Assembly: GCA_003194525.1 (NCBI GenBank)
Contig: NBIV01000435.1
Location: 1-41,485 of the forward strand
Origin: Gracilariopsis chorda
Lineage: Eukaryota > Rhodophyta > Florideophyceae > Gracilariales > Gracilariaceae
Length of the DNA: 41,485 nt
Reading direction: 5' to 3'
In this document: positions 9,578-19,773 of the stretch, in pieces
Layout of the letters: each line of letters begins with the position of its first letter
Position numbering within the stretch: position 1 is the stretch's first letter
Notes under the pieces: generated by a model
The model's input: the letters and a program-made list of their open reading frames with translations, nothing else
What the model was told of the DNA's origin: nothing
Databases searched by the model: none
Program-made: the position numbers and the translations under genes

Positions 9578-10153
9578 CTACATTCCTTCATCGTGTAGTT
9601 TCTCCATATTAAGACGTCCAATTGTAAGGTAAATGAGCATATTGCGGCCAACTATACGAGCTCCATTCGAAACCATATCATTCATTGTCTGTTCTAGATC
9701 AAAAGGAGTTAGGTCACAGGTTAGCAAAGGGTTCACCATTTGTTTTGGAGCAGCGATTAAAGGAAAAGAACATTTTAACTTAGTTGTCACTTCCACCTTC
9801 ATCCGCAAGATACTTATCGAAGTATTGCAATGTGCTACGCATATTGATCGCTTTCGGCTCAAATGGTGTTCAACGTCTCCAAAGAGCTGACAAATTTCAT
9901 CGAGACTTTGCTTGCTACGTTTGAGTTTTTTGTCCATAATCGAGGAAGCGTCTGTGGAATGCGGCCGAATAGACGTTATCGTCCAAAGTTTACACGCGCA
10001 TATGTACCAGCAATACCGCGCAATGGCCTTCAGCGGCGGCACGCCAACGGCGGCAATCGTCGGCGAATGGCGCTCCAATAGTGAAGCGCCTGCGTACCAA
10101 CGTGGCTGGGCGAGGACGCAGCAGCAAGGGATGGCGGGAAGAACTGCGCTCAA
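9578..10153 (-). CDS. Unknown ORF inside duplicated unit (probably decaying)
   Basis: A 191-codon open frame in copy A. Its counterpart in copy C (21,979-22,809) is cut into two pieces by a TAA created by one A-to-T change near 22,412. The central part (starting SIMDKKLKRSKQ and including DLTPFDLEQTMNDMVSNG) looks protein-like, and the frame is open on this strand in both copies, but no family was recognised. Most differences between copies are non-synonymous, so it is likely a fragment of an old host gene. Low confidence as a functional gene. Confidence 0.25.
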   Translation of the reverse strand: MSAVLPAIPCCCVLAQPRWYAGASLLERHSPTIAAVGVPPLKAIARYCWYICACKLWTITSIRPHSTDASSIMDKKLKRSKQSLDEICQLFGDVEHHLSRKRSICVAHCNTSISILRMKVEVTTKLKCSFPLIAAPKQMVNPLLTCDLTPFDLEQTMNDMVSNGARIVGRNMLIYLTIGRLNMEKLHDEGM

Positions 10154-10539
10154 ATTCAGACGTGTAAAAAGAAAATAGCTATGCCTGCGGCGTATTTGAG
10201 GCTACTGACAGCGGCGCATTGAATTGTGTATGTACTGGCAAACTGCGGAGATGCAGCCATATGCGCCCAAAATGGGGGCCCCAGGTGTGCGCTCAAGCGC
10301 TTGCTACACGCGTAGGCACTGCTGCTGGAAGGCGGGCACGGTTCTAAGCGAAACATACAAATGCACGCTTGCTTCTGCTTCTGAAGCAACTGTTAACGCA
10401 ACCGCACTGCATCGGGTGCTGTGCGCGAATTCTCCGACCACTGAAGTACGTCGTCTACTGGCATCGACCATCGGGTTGTCGTCTAGCAAACCTCGATTTG
10501 CCGCCTGCAACCCTTCGTCCGTGCCAATCGACTATCGTA

Positions 10540-11490
10540 TGGTCGTCTGAGAATTTCCCAGACACAGCGAGACTGCCGTCCTTGTTCGCTGCTAAACACA
10601 AGACTGGCCAGTTAAGACCTTGCAGAGGCTTTCCAACCGCCGTTCCGCTCGCCACATTCCATGGTCGTATAGACCCATCTGGCGATCCTGACACTGAGCG
10701 AATACCATTGGCGCTCATTAAGCTGTTCCTGACGATCTTATGTTTTGGTGCTCGCATCTCCGCCGGTCTGTTCATTCCCTCAATGACGACTGGCGCATGT
10801 GCAGGCATAATTGTAGGTATTCTTATGAAGGTAGTGACCGAACGATATCTGGCCTTGCGATTGTTTGCAGAATGCTCTTTTACTTCTGTTTACGTTCGCC
10901 CATCAATGTATGGTTTTGTTGGAGCAAGTTCAACGTTTTTTGGCGTTAAACAAGTTTCTTTGTCGCTGGTTATCATCATGTTTGAGCTTAATGGTGGTCT
11001 GAGCCACCTTCTGTCAAACATATCTGGTATCCTTGCAGCCAAGAAGGTCTGCAACATAACTGGAATGGAAGGCAAACCTCTGGAGTTGACTCTCACTCTT
11101 CTTCCTCAATCTCTCTGTCATAAGCATTTGGATGGCTGCAGAAATAGCCACTAAAGCTTTCGATACTCATCAAGTTCCGCTCTACCTATTGGCTTCTACA
11201 ACCCGTGTCTTTCATCGGATGAAGATACATCTCGACGTTAAAAAGTTCCCGCGAGTGAAATATGGCTTCGAGTGTTATCATCTTTGAGAGGCGATACGTT
11301 TTTATTGTTAAGAATCTTTGCAAAGAAGACCGATCATGTTATCGCAGATGATGTTTCTAGAAAATGTGTCTTTGACAATTATGAAGTGAAACCACTGCAA
11401 TTGTGGGAAGAGGTGTTGGAATTAGTTGGCCGGGGATGCAATAAGAATGCAAAAGCTATTGAAGTTAGAGAAGTGTTTTTTACGACGTAA
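10540..11490 (+). pseudogene. CLC chloride channel/transporter remnant (copy A)
   Basis: The frame covering 10,369-11,154 encodes signatures of the eukaryotic CLC family. It has a helix like ILCFGARISAGLFIPSM (family pattern K-x-P-x-G-x-F-x-P-S), then TGACAGIIVGIL, then YGFVGASSTFFGV and SLVIIMFELNGGL, which match the conserved VGAAA and VIMFELTGGL segments. Only the C-terminal half of the membrane domain is present. After 11,154 the coding shifts frame, and two further open pieces (to about 11,260 and 11,272-11,490) may correspond to the cytosolic tail. The N-terminal half and a start codon are missing, so this is a truncated, frame-broken copy and not a working channel. Confidence 0.7.
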
Positions 11491-12680
11491 ATGACGCGAC
11501 GCGGACACACACATGTTTGTGACTGGTGACGATGGCTCACTGCAGATGCTCATGAACAGCATCGCGCGAGGGCGGCGCGAAAACTGAAACCTGCATGAAG
11601 CTCCTTCGGAGCAGCGCGTCGGCGCATCTCGACATAATTGGCCTCCTCTTTTGGTGTGGTGCGGGTATCCAGAGAACATTTTGGGGTCAATTTTGGCACA
11701 ACAGTGTTGCAACACGTGAACAAAGACGCTGACCAGCTTCCATCACAGTTCAATGTCTGCTCAAAAGCCACCAGTCCTTTTCGCACCCCACGACCGCCTT
11801 TGCTCCGCCAGGTGCCACCCAGACCTTTCCATGGTGGTCCCCTGACAAAGTTGCCTGCAGCGCCGCGCTTTACAAATTGCGCTGCGAAGAACTTTGTCGG
11901 GAAGAGCCACTGTGAGAGCTACGTATAAGAGAAGCAGCCATGGCGAACAAAATAGGGCGGCACCCAGCATAGATCTACTAGGCTGGGTGGAGCGATGCGG
12001 TTTGTAATGTAACTTTTCTCTTTCCTTTTGTCTTTGCTCTCCCCACTGTGCTTTTGCTGAACACTCATCTCGTCACATGTCATTCTTTTGTTGTCGACGC
12101 TTAATGCTGAATTGTACAGGCGGCGAATCGTAGTCCTCTGCCAAACAAACTGCTTATCGCTAAATCAATGACAAGTGTGAGTTATTTGTTTCTGCTACGA
12201 AAACTCACAACTTGAACTGACATTCATGATTTCGGGTTCATGTATCTTCAGTTTTGTTTAGTTGTCTCACCTATTTGTTTCTGGACAGCTGCCTACACAT
12301 CGCTTTCGTCCACTGACACAACTCTTTCAGTATAAATCTGATACTCAACTGCGGCAAATACTGCTAACGCTCCCATATCGCGCTCTGCTGGTGTGGTCAA
12401 TGAGCGTGTATCGAATCGTGGCAGCAGTGAAGAAGCTACGGTTTCTACGAGGAAAATCTCTTTGTTGGCCATGTTGGGAGATGTTGGAAGAAGAAGAGAA
12501 GGAGAAGGAGAAGAATAGAGGTTCGGACGGGTTCTCATTGACGAGTTCATCCGCTGTCAATGTTTCTGTGGCACAATGTATAGAGCTTCTATAATGGTGT
12601 CGTGTAGATGGAACTTGACCGTAATGGTCTAACAAGGGTAAGCAATCATACTGGATCACTTTCGCGGACAACGCTGCAGT

Positions 12681-13079
12681 TTAGAAATTTTCAGTCGGTA
12701 GCAACCTCTCTGTAATCACGAACAGTCCACAATGAATGTCAGACAAATGGTTCGGTGGATCTTCGCCCGCTTTGAAGGGATAAGGGTTCGCCGCACCACG
12801 GTCACCTGTTTTGCTAACGCAGTTCACAACCACCAAATCCTTGTTGGGCTTGGCGATCTCCAGAAGAGCATGCCCATCGAGCGTACGGCTAAACTGCCCA
12901 TCACGCGAGAACAGAAGAGCCTCGCCAGCAACCTTCCCATCCACGAAGATCAACGTCACTTCTTCGCCGGGCCTGAACGCGTGTGTGTTAACCAGCTCAA
13001 AAATTATCCTTCCAAAGCCTACAACACGCACATATACGCGCGCGTGCACTTTCAGGACCTCCCTACAAGGTTCTGACAA
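12681..13079 (-). pseudogene. Unknown ORF fragment conserved in both unit copies
   Basis: A 132-codon frame (125 codons in copy C at 25,340-25,717, where it ends early). The middle reads like a beta-rich domain (GFGRIIFELVNTHAFRPGEE, then VTLIFVDGKVAGEALLF), but no family was recognised. About a dozen residues differ between copies, mostly non-synonymous, which suggests no purifying selection. It is probably a remnant of a host gene carried in the duplicated unit. Confidence 0.3.
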
Positions 13080-13195
13080 ATCATGTGAAAAATCAAGCTC
13101 TGGGGCACCATTTATTGGCGCGCTAAACCTTTAAATATGCGCTCAATTACGCTACTTACACAACATGCATGTGGAACGTGCCATATAGGCCTAAA

Positions 13196-14075
13196 ACCAA
13201 GCGCAAACAGCGATGTCAAATCCTAATATTTTGTAGTATGCGCTTGTGTTTTAGCCGAACCCAGCAATCAATAAACCTTAGCCAGGTTTTTGGAGGTCAA
13301 GCATTTGTTACATAACCGGCAAACAGCGCTTTGTCATCCACTGAAGGTATGAAAAATGTACATACAGCCATTCCACCACTCGTTCATCGTTTTGCGTCAG
13401 AACCAAGAGCTTGCTGACACCCCTTCAAAACTGAACGAAAACCCAACCTTACTTGCAACACTACTATAAGCGCTTGGGTTTTAGACGAACCAAGCAATGT
13501 ATAAAACCTAGCCAGGCTTTTTGAGCTCAAGCGTTTGATTCATAACTGGCGCACAGAGCTTTGTCATCCACTGAAGGCATGAAAAACGTATATACGACTT
13601 TTCCATTGCTCAACGTTTTGCGTCAGAAACAAGAGCTTGCTGACACCCATCAAAACTGAGGGAAAACCCAAACTTACTTGCAATACTACTATAAACGCTT
13701 GGTTTTTAGACGAACCAAGCAATCTATAAAGCCTTGCTAGGTTTTTTGAGGTCTAGTTATTGATTCGTAACCGCCAAACAGCGCTTTGTCATCCACTGAA
13801 GGCATGAAAAATGTGCATACAGCCATTTCACCACTTGTTCAACGTTTTGCGTCAGAACCAAGCGCTTTCCGACACCCCTCAAAACCAAGCGCAAACCCAA
13901 ATTTACTTGCAACACTACTATAAGCGATTGATTTTTATACGAACAAAGCAATCTATAAAACTTAGCCAGGTTTTATGAGGTAAAGTGTTTGTTGTATAAC
14001 CGGTGCACAGAGCTTTGTCATCCACTGAAGGCATGAAAAACGTATATACAGCCTTTTCAACTCTTGTAACGAGAG
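13196..14075. repeat. Satellite array, four ~225-bp monomers (copy B)
   Basis: Four monomers in tandem; the first (13,196-13,430) is the most diverged. The last two match the pair at 8150-8560 almost exactly. The array leads directly into the truncated unit copy B. Confidence 0.8.
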
Positions 14076-14952
14076 TCTCGTTGCAACGTTGCTCTTCGGT
14101 TGGTGCTTGAACCAGTTGAAAGCTTGTTTGGCTGCAAGTCTTGAACCTGATGCTAAAAATGTTTTGATTTTTTGTCAGCTCGTGGAAGAAAGTACAGCAT
14201 GCTTGCAACGTCTTCTGAGAGCATCACGCTCTAGCTTCACTTCCGTTGCCTGTGGTCAGAAGAACCACGAGGACAAGCGAATTTTGACAAGATGTTTCTT
14301 CCCTCCATGTCGGCCCAAATGAAGAACGGCAAGCATCCCTGCGACTACGTTTCAAGACGCCACGAGTCGCTACTTTGAACGCAAGCACCATGTCATACCA
14401 TCTTACTCTGGAAACAGCAGGCTCAAGACCCGATGAGAACGATAAGTTCGTCCTCAAAAGTAACATGTCAGAATGGGAAAATGGGCCATGCTAGCGGAAG
14501 CCAGTGCAATCCAATGTGTACTGGTCCATCGTATTCTCGACTGGGTTCTTTTAAGCGCCTGTCATCACAAGCGCGGTCGCAGTCGGAGAATTTCTTTCTT
14601 AACAACGAGCTGCATCGCCCAGATTTCCGCGATTCTCCGTGCGGCTATGTCACACTCACGGATTCTCTGCATGAATCACACACTTTTCTTCCAGTGTGGA
14701 ACGACCGCTTGATCATCGAAGACTACAGCGCGGTGTTTTGGACAGCATCACAGCTCGATGAGTTACACTGAGGAAGCTCGTCCCCTGCTTTTGCAGTTGT
14801 GCACGGTCAAAAAGCCCCTAACGCACTACATCGCTGTAGATATTTCACGATACGAATCACCTACTTTACTTTACCAACAACCCAACAAAAGCGCAGAACG
14901 AGATACCACTGGCTTTCCCTAACAAAACACTTGTCGTCTCGTGGAAGGTAGC
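14076..14952. repeat. Duplicated unit, truncated copy B
   Basis: Nearly identical to 8560-9435 of copy A. It stops abruptly at GGAAGGTAGC, where copies A and C continue with CAGATGCTCC, and the retrotransposon 3' end begins. The remaining ~4 kb of this copy is absent from the window. Confidence 0.75.
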
Positions 14953-14962
14953 GGGGGGGTCA

Positions 14963-14983
14963 GCTCAGCCCGAAGGGCTGAGC
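14963..14983 (-). ncRNA. 3'-terminal hairpin of the retrotransposon
   Basis: On the element's sense strand, GCTCAGCCC and GGGCTGAGC form a perfect 9-bp GC-rich stem closed by TTC (or an 8-bp stem with a CTTCG loop). It sits a few bases from the 3' end. In stringent LINE families such 3' hairpins are recognised by the element's own reverse transcriptase; that role here is inferred from position and stability. Confidence 0.6.
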
Positions 14984-15433
14984 CACAGTTTATTGTGGTC
15001 ACTTTCCCAGATGGTAGGGCAACAGACTACACAAAATACTATATGCCTGTCAAATTAGGGCAGGAATGAGTAGGGAGGCTGTTCCTTGCTTGCCCCGGCG
15101 GGGATCCATTAGATTCCCGTACCTGTAGCAGGGCAGGTAAAAAGTGTCAGTCAGGAGCCGCATGGTTGCGGGTGAGTTCCAAGTCTTCTCAAGCGAGGCG
15201 TTTTCCAATCCACGAGCCCGGTGGTGCGGAGGGCGTTGAGGGGGAGAAGGTGAGAGAGTCGTCCAAAGCCTTGCGGTAGAGGTGAAATCAGAGTAAGCGT
15301 ACCGGCTCTATGCTTCAACTGTTGCCCTCATTCCGCCCGGTTCCAACTGCGGGTTATCCAAATCAACGATCTTCAGCCTTGACGTGGCGGTTTTGCTGTT
15401 ATAGCTTAGTTGGACATCGTTGTAGCTATTTCT

Positions 15434-17878
15434 CTAATGAAGGTCACGAAGCGAAGCACATTTTTCCAGCACTTCATCAGCTTTCTTTTCCAGGGAGGGT
15501 GACCAAGAGTTTCGATCTAATAGGCGTCGCATATCGGGAACCAAGGCCCAAAGAGCATCTGTTCGAAGAGGGAGCTTCGATAGATACCAAAGAACTCCTT
15601 GATGTACAGCCTTGCGAGACAGGGTGCAGGACTTGAATAAAGGAGCGAAGGTAGTCCAGGAGATAGGCGTAACACGCGCGCGACCCATATTAGCGAGATC
15701 AAACTCTTCCATATATATCTTACGCTTCACGACCGTTTTGAAATCCGTCAACCCATCAATATCATCCGGGAGCTTCATCCGTTCCAGTTCCATTCGCACA
15801 GCTGGTATGTCCCTTGCCAGCTGCCAAGCGCGAGACGCACGCGCCCACAGTTCCGCTTTTTGTGGAGATTCATTGCGAGTTTCATGAGAAACAAGACAAC
15901 GAAGGCGGAAGCGAGCAGCGAGAGCAGCGATATGCACGCGACGGCGAGTTTGCAGGGAGGGCAACTTCGTCAATGGTCGCGAGCGATCCAGATGAGAGGG
16001 GGCGACAGACACCCCAAGGATCCAGGCGTGAGCTTCCATTTCCAGTTTTTGCGATAGACTGGAGACCTCTGCAGTGAGCGGCTGTACAGGGAGGCAATAC
16101 TCGAACAGCGAGAGTATCTTTGTCCTGACGATATTAACCTTGCTCAGCACGGAGAGCGGGGAATCAGACGTGATGCGGCGAATCCGGCGCAGCACGACTC
16201 TAGCCGAGTCGATTCTCTCCAAAAACCTCTGGGGAGTAGGCCCGCGGTGTGAGAAAGAAAACCCCAGACAGCAAGCTTCTTCCACCACCTGTATAGGTTC
16301 CTGGCCCAGTAAGAAAGGTTCATGACCATTTCCGCATACGACGTAGGACTTGGAGGCATTCCATCGCATACCCATGATATTTGCCCAAGAGCTGCAAGCG
16401 TTGAGTTGCTTCATAAGAGTAGCATTGTCTTCAGCCAGTAAAGCGACATCATCCGCGAAGCAACTAGACACACTCCTGGGGATCCGACACAGATATTCCA
16501 AGAATGTGTCCATAAAGATATTAAAGAGAGTCGGGCTGAGTGGATCGCCTTGGGGAACTCCAATGACCATAGTTGCCAAGACATTCGAGACTTGCTGCTT
16601 TGTCTTGATCCAAATTGGCGTTAAGAGAGCCGGGAGCATACAAGAAGTGTCAACTGAGAGACGGGCGGTACATAGATCCAGTAATTTCCCGCGAGGCACA
16701 GAGTCATAGGCACTCTTCAAATCCAGAAACGCAGCGTTGGAGAAACCTTCGCGCGCGCACTTAGCAGCGTAAGCAACTGCCAGCTCTGTGTTAGAGCCCT
16801 GGATGAAGCCCCATTGGTTGCGGTGGAAGAGGTACACTTCCGAGATGCAGTAGTGGAGAGCCTTCGTTATCACCGTTCGCAACACTGATAGCAGTGTGAT
16901 GGGGCGGTAACTGGCAGGAAGGGTTGGGTCACCTTTCTTGTAGATGGGAGCCACAAAGCCAGAATGAAGGATGCGTGGGGTATAAGCGAGTCTGCCTACA
17001 GCCGTCCATAGTTCCAAGAGAGCGGTCGAAAAGAGTCCAGGGTCCAGTTTCAGAGCTTCCAAGGGGACAAAATCCGGTCCAGGAGACTTCTTCTTCTTTC
17101 CGCAGGTAATAGCCATTTCCAAATGCTTCTTAAAAGATGGTGGTACTTCGAAATTCCCGACCGATACGATCGGTTCTTCATCAGGCTGGTGGGCCTGCAG
17201 GTGAGCTGTGAAGTCGTCAGGAGCGAGCTTCACGGGTTCGAGGTTAGATCCCTCGGAGCGTACAAGCCTGTTAAGCTTTCGGATAAGATTCTCAGGGGGA
17301 CCTTCTTCAAGTTTATCCCGTTGTTGGTCGGCTATCCGGCGACGGTTTCTCCGGAACTTTCGCTTGATTTTGCGATCAAGAGCCTTGACCTTGGCACGCA
17401 GGTTGACTGACTGCGGTACCATCTTGAGTAGTCGAGACCTTTCCTTCGCCATTAAGTCCAGTTCCCGGTTCCAGCCAGGCCTGTGACGAGCTGGTCTGGG
17501 AGAGAGATTTTCTAACCAAGGCCGTAAGATGTCCTTAGCGAGCTTCAAAGTAGCAGATTCCAGAGCATCGGGTGATTCCACTGCTTGTAGCTGCGTGATG
17601 GCTGTCGGGAGATGCTTTTTGTAGGAACGCTTGGCTTCATCCTGGAGCTTGGGTTTGCTTAGGAGAGCCTGGGGGATACGATCCTTCAACGTATTTGGTG
17701 TCGTTAGTGGGAAAAAGACGAGCACCGGAGCATGATCCGATGGCCAAGAGCTTTCCAATACGCGTGGGACCGAGGCCGAGAGCCCTCGATACAAGAATAT
17801 GTCCACCACGCTAGAGCCACGATGGGTGATGTAGGTGGGAGACTTCGGAGCAGCGATCATAAAACGGGACTGCATCAT
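15434..17878 (-). CDS. Retrotransposon ORF2: end of APE endonuclease plus reverse transcriptase
   Basis: An 814-codon frame that continues the endonuclease frame (17,921-18,343) after an in-frame TAG. The first residues finish the APE domain (THRGSSVVDIFL, then SWPSDHAPVLV with the catalytic SDH). The reverse transcriptase follows: SYRPITLLSVLRTVITKAL, GFIQGSN, AAFLDLKSAYDSVPRGKL (catalytic D), QGDPLSPTLFNIFMD and FADDVALLAEDN (F474 to D477). The thumb and a C-terminal region follow, without RNase H. It ends at TAG 15,434-15,436. The protein nicks target DNA and copies the element RNA at the nick. RT motifs are intact; the copy as a whole is likely inactive because of upstream stops. Confidence 0.9.
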   Translation of the reverse strand: MMQSRFMIAAPKSPTYITHRGSSVVDIFLYRGLSASVPRVLESSWPSDHAPVLVFFPLTTPNTLKDRIPQALLSKPKLQDEAKRSYKKHLPTAITQLQAVESPDALESATLKLAKDILRPWLENLSPRPARHRPGWNRELDLMAKERSRLLKMVPQSVNLRAKVKALDRKIKRKFRRNRRRIADQQRDKLEEGPPENLIRKLNRLVRSEGSNLEPVKLAPDDFTAHLQAHQPDEEPIVSVGNFEVPPSFKKHLEMAITCGKKKKSPGPDFVPLEALKLDPGLFSTALLELWTAVGRLAYTPRILHSGFVAPIYKKGDPTLPASYRPITLLSVLRTVITKALHYCISEVYLFHRNQWGFIQGSNTELAVAYAAKCAREGFSNAAFLDLKSAYDSVPRGKLLDLCTARLSVDTSCMLPALLTPIWIKTKQQVSNVLATMVIGVPQGDPLSPTLFNIFMDTFLEYLCRIPRSVSSCFADDVALLAEDNATLMKQLNACSSWANIMGMRWNASKSYVVCGNGHEPFLLGQEPIQVVEEACCLGFSFSHRGPTPQRFLERIDSARVVLRRIRRITSDSPLSVLSKVNIVRTKILSLFEYCLPVQPLTAEVSSLSQKLEMEAHAWILGVSVAPSHLDRSRPLTKLPSLQTRRRVHIAALAARFRLRCLVSHETRNESPQKAELWARASRAWQLARDIPAVRMELERMKLPDDIDGLTDFKTVVKRKIYMEEFDLANMGRARVTPISWTTFAPLFKSCTLSRKAVHQGVLWYLSKLPLRTDALWALVPDMRRLLDRNSWSPSLEKKADEVLEKCASLRDLH

Positions 17879-17920
17879 CCATTTCCAAAGCCGACTACCC
17901 CGAGGAGTCGTGATCTTGTC

Positions 17921-18343
17921 CTATCTGCTGTTACGGGCATTCAGGTCACCAACAATAATTGCAGATCCCCTACTCAGCCGCGTAACATCAAAGAGGAAAG
18001 ATTGCATCTCTTCGGCGGAACACTGAGGCTTGACATACACACACAGGAAATTGACGGAGAGAAAAGTACCAGCCAAGATCTGGTATGCACGAGTAGAGAC
18101 TTCTTCTCGCTTCTTGAAGGCGCCATATTCCTTATAGAAAACAGCGACGCCTCCACCAAGTCGGGGGCGGTTGGGCGAAGAGTAGGCGTCCACCGAATCA
18201 TAGAACAGCGCTTCATCCTCGACAAACCTCCCTGCTGACCAAGTCTCCGTAAGACAGACAAGGTCAGACATGTTGAGCAGTGTTTTGACACTGCCCAGTT
18301 TGGGTGTGGTGCACCCATTAATGTTGAAAGTGGTGATCAACAT
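17921..18343 (-). CDS. Retrotransposon ORF2 N-terminus: APE-type endonuclease
   Basis: Starts at ATG 18,343, which overlaps the ORF1 stop (the bases ATGTTGA contain both), a layout that fits stop-restart translation. It contains the exonuclease-endonuclease-phosphatase signatures FNINGC, LVCLTETW (catalytic E) and VGDLNARNSR. The frame then meets TAG 17,921-17,923 in a place where relatives normally carry W (NAR-x-x-W). A single TGG-to-TAG change would explain it. The frame resumes in the RT entry, so the two are one broken ORF. Confidence 0.85.
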   Translation of the reverse strand: MLITTFNINGCTTPKLGSVKTLLNMSDLVCLTETWSAGRFVEDEALFYDSVDAYSSPNRPRLGGGVAVFYKEYGAFKKREEVSTRAYQILAGTFLSVNFLCVYVKPQCSAEEMQSFLFDVTRLSRGSAIIVGDLNARNSR

Positions 18344-18609
18344 TTAGCGGAGACCTCTTGGCGCGCTGGCGAGGGTTCCTTAGGAGGGTGTTCCTGGTCT
18401 TCTTCAACGCAGGGCGGTGGTTCCTGCATCCGAGAAGTGTCATCGGCCTCACTGCGTGTTGAAGGTTCCGGAGAATCGAACTCGAGCGAGGGATGGGAGT
18501 CCTTTAGACCTTGAGCCTGCTTGGAGTACCATTCCTTCGCGGTGGGAGATCTTGAGTGGAGCGCACACCAATTCCAGCGACGATAACATGATTTGGCGTG
18601 AGTTTTCAC
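18337..18609 (-). CDS. Retrotransposon ORF1, C-terminal piece
   Basis: Same frame as the ORF1 entry at 18,721-19,773, separated from it by TAG 18,721-18,723 and TAA 18,622-18,624. The intervening ~32 codons read like protein, so the stops are likely nonsense mutations. The piece has a Cys/Trp/His-rich stretch (AKSCYRRWNWCALHS) and a charged proline-rich tail. It ends at TGA 18,337-18,339, overlapping the ORF2 ATG. It has no start codon of its own. Confidence 0.6.
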   Translation of the reverse strand: MKTHAKSCYRRWNWCALHSRSPTAKEWYSKQAQGLKDSHPSLEFDSPEPSTRSEADDTSRMQEPPPCVEEDQEHPPKEPSPARQEVSAKC

Positions 18610-18720
18610 ATTTTCTGGGCTTTATTTCGACCCAGTTGGATCAAAAGTCTCCAGGTGACGGCGGTGAAGAATGGCCATGGTCGAGGTGAGCCTGTGAACC
18701 AGGGAGCGGTGGCATAGAAC

Positions 18721-19773
18721 CTACAAGATATTGTTTCCAATAAACGAAAGACCCAAAACCGCCCATTTCGGAAGGGATAAAAGAAGCGCCTTCCTTAGAG
18801 CACCCAGAGGTCCCCTGGGTACATTGCCAAAATAAACAGCGACCAGGCTTGGTCGGGCATTTTGCTGGGGCCGAGAGAACCCAGCAGCGGCTAGAGCTTT
18901 CCTGGTGTCGGCGATCTTCGTCTTCGTCTGCTCGGGAAGCTTTTCCGGGGCAGGCTTAGCGGCGATTTCCGCCCAAGAGGGCTTAGAGGAATTGGCGGTT
19001 TTGGTTTTTCGACCTTCATCGGCCGAGGCTGACGCCATTCCCTTTGAAGCGACGGCAGGTGTAAGAGACTCCTTGGGAGCAGGAGCAGCCGGCAGAGGTC
19101 TCGATTGCTTCACTCGGGCGGGCGCAGGTTCTGCTTCCGTCTTCTGTGATGCGATTTGGGCTTTAAGGGCCCTGATTTCTTCCTGTAGATCGTTGATAGT
19201 TTCCATAAAATGTCCACATTGAGCCGTTAGTCCATTGTTTTCCAGTTCCAATTCTTCATAAGTCTTCTTCTTCTTAAGCTTCACAGCTGAGTCCAAAACA
19301 TAGGACGTCGATGAGGCCACGGATTCCAAGGGTTTGGGAGAATCGGCGTCCAAGATAGACGGTAAAGCGGAGAAAATAGGGGCCTTTGGTCCCTGCAGGG
19401 TGTTGGGGATCCGCCTTTGAAATCCTTGCGGTTTCCGTAGTGCGGTCGGGGCATCGGAGGCCTGAGGCTCTCGAGGAGGAGCGACTGTGGGAGCAGGGGC
19501 CTCCGCTGGCACTGATGTTGCGGCCAGAAGTGCATCAAGTCTGCCTCCGGTAATCTTCCTTTGACAAATGCGGCACTTCGCGATGAAACGGCCATGAGCA
19601 GACCCGTTAAGGGCAAGGAGGTTGGGCTTCTTGCAATAAGCACAAGAAAGAAAGGGCTTCTTCCTCGTACACTCTTCGGTAAATGCCCGTTTGCGGCTTT
19701 CGGGTGTTAGGGTCCCGGAATCCTCAGAATCGTTGAAAACGGTGTGTCCACCCTTGGTAGCCATATTTGGCAA
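18721..19773 (-). CDS. Retrotransposon ORF1 (gag-like, zinc-binding)
   Basis: 350 codons ending at TAG 18,721-18,723; the frame continues downstream after this stop. Near residues 43-72 is a four-cysteine arrangement (CAYCKKPN, then CRICQRK), typical of a zinc knuckle or ribbon. Then come a proline/alanine-rich linker, a short coiled coil (residues ~175-215, TYEELELENNGLTAQ onward) and a conserved-looking C-terminal domain containing SRPSLVAVYFGNVPRGPLG. By position and composition it is the RNA-binding/chaperone protein that packages element RNA. The ATG used may be the one just inside the N-terminus. Family-level assignment rests on context more than on motif. Confidence 0.75.
   Translation of the reverse strand: MPNMATKGGHTVFNDSEDSGTLTPESRKRAFTEECTRKKPFLSCAYCKKPNLLALNGSAHGRFIAKCRICQRKITGGRLDALLAATSVPAEAPAPTVAPPREPQASDAPTALRKPQGFQRRIPNTLQGPKAPIFSALPSILDADSPKPLESVASSTSYVLDSAVKLKKKKTYEELELENNGLTAQCGHFMETINDLQEEIRALKAQIASQKTEAEPAPARVKQSRPLPAAPAPKESLTPAVASKGMASASADEGRKTKTANSSKPSWAEIAAKPAPEKLPEQTKTKIADTRKALAAAGFSRPQQNARPSLVAVYFGNVPRGPLGALRKALLLSLPKWAVLGLSFIGNNIL

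Larger units (their letters stand above)
8560..13195. repeat. Duplicated CLC-bearing unit, copy A
   Basis: About 4.6 kb that is nearly identical to 21,195-25,831 (copy C) and, for its first ~880 bp, to 14,076-14,952 (copy B). Differences are scattered substitutions with few indels, and many change amino acids in every frame, as expected for neutral drift. It contains the decayed CLC gene (10,540-11,490), an AG-rich simple repeat near 12,481-12,515 and two minus-strand ORFs listed separately. Other stretches show no gene. Confidence 0.8.

Noticed and set aside
10455..10808. 117-codon minus-strand ORF containing a WD-repeat-like phrase (ISVSGSPDGSIRPWNVASG-type)
   Set aside because: It lies opposite the CLC-matching frame, and one isolated WD-like repeat is weak. 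It is conserved in copy C only because the DNA is duplicated. A remnant WD40 fragment cannot be fully excluded.
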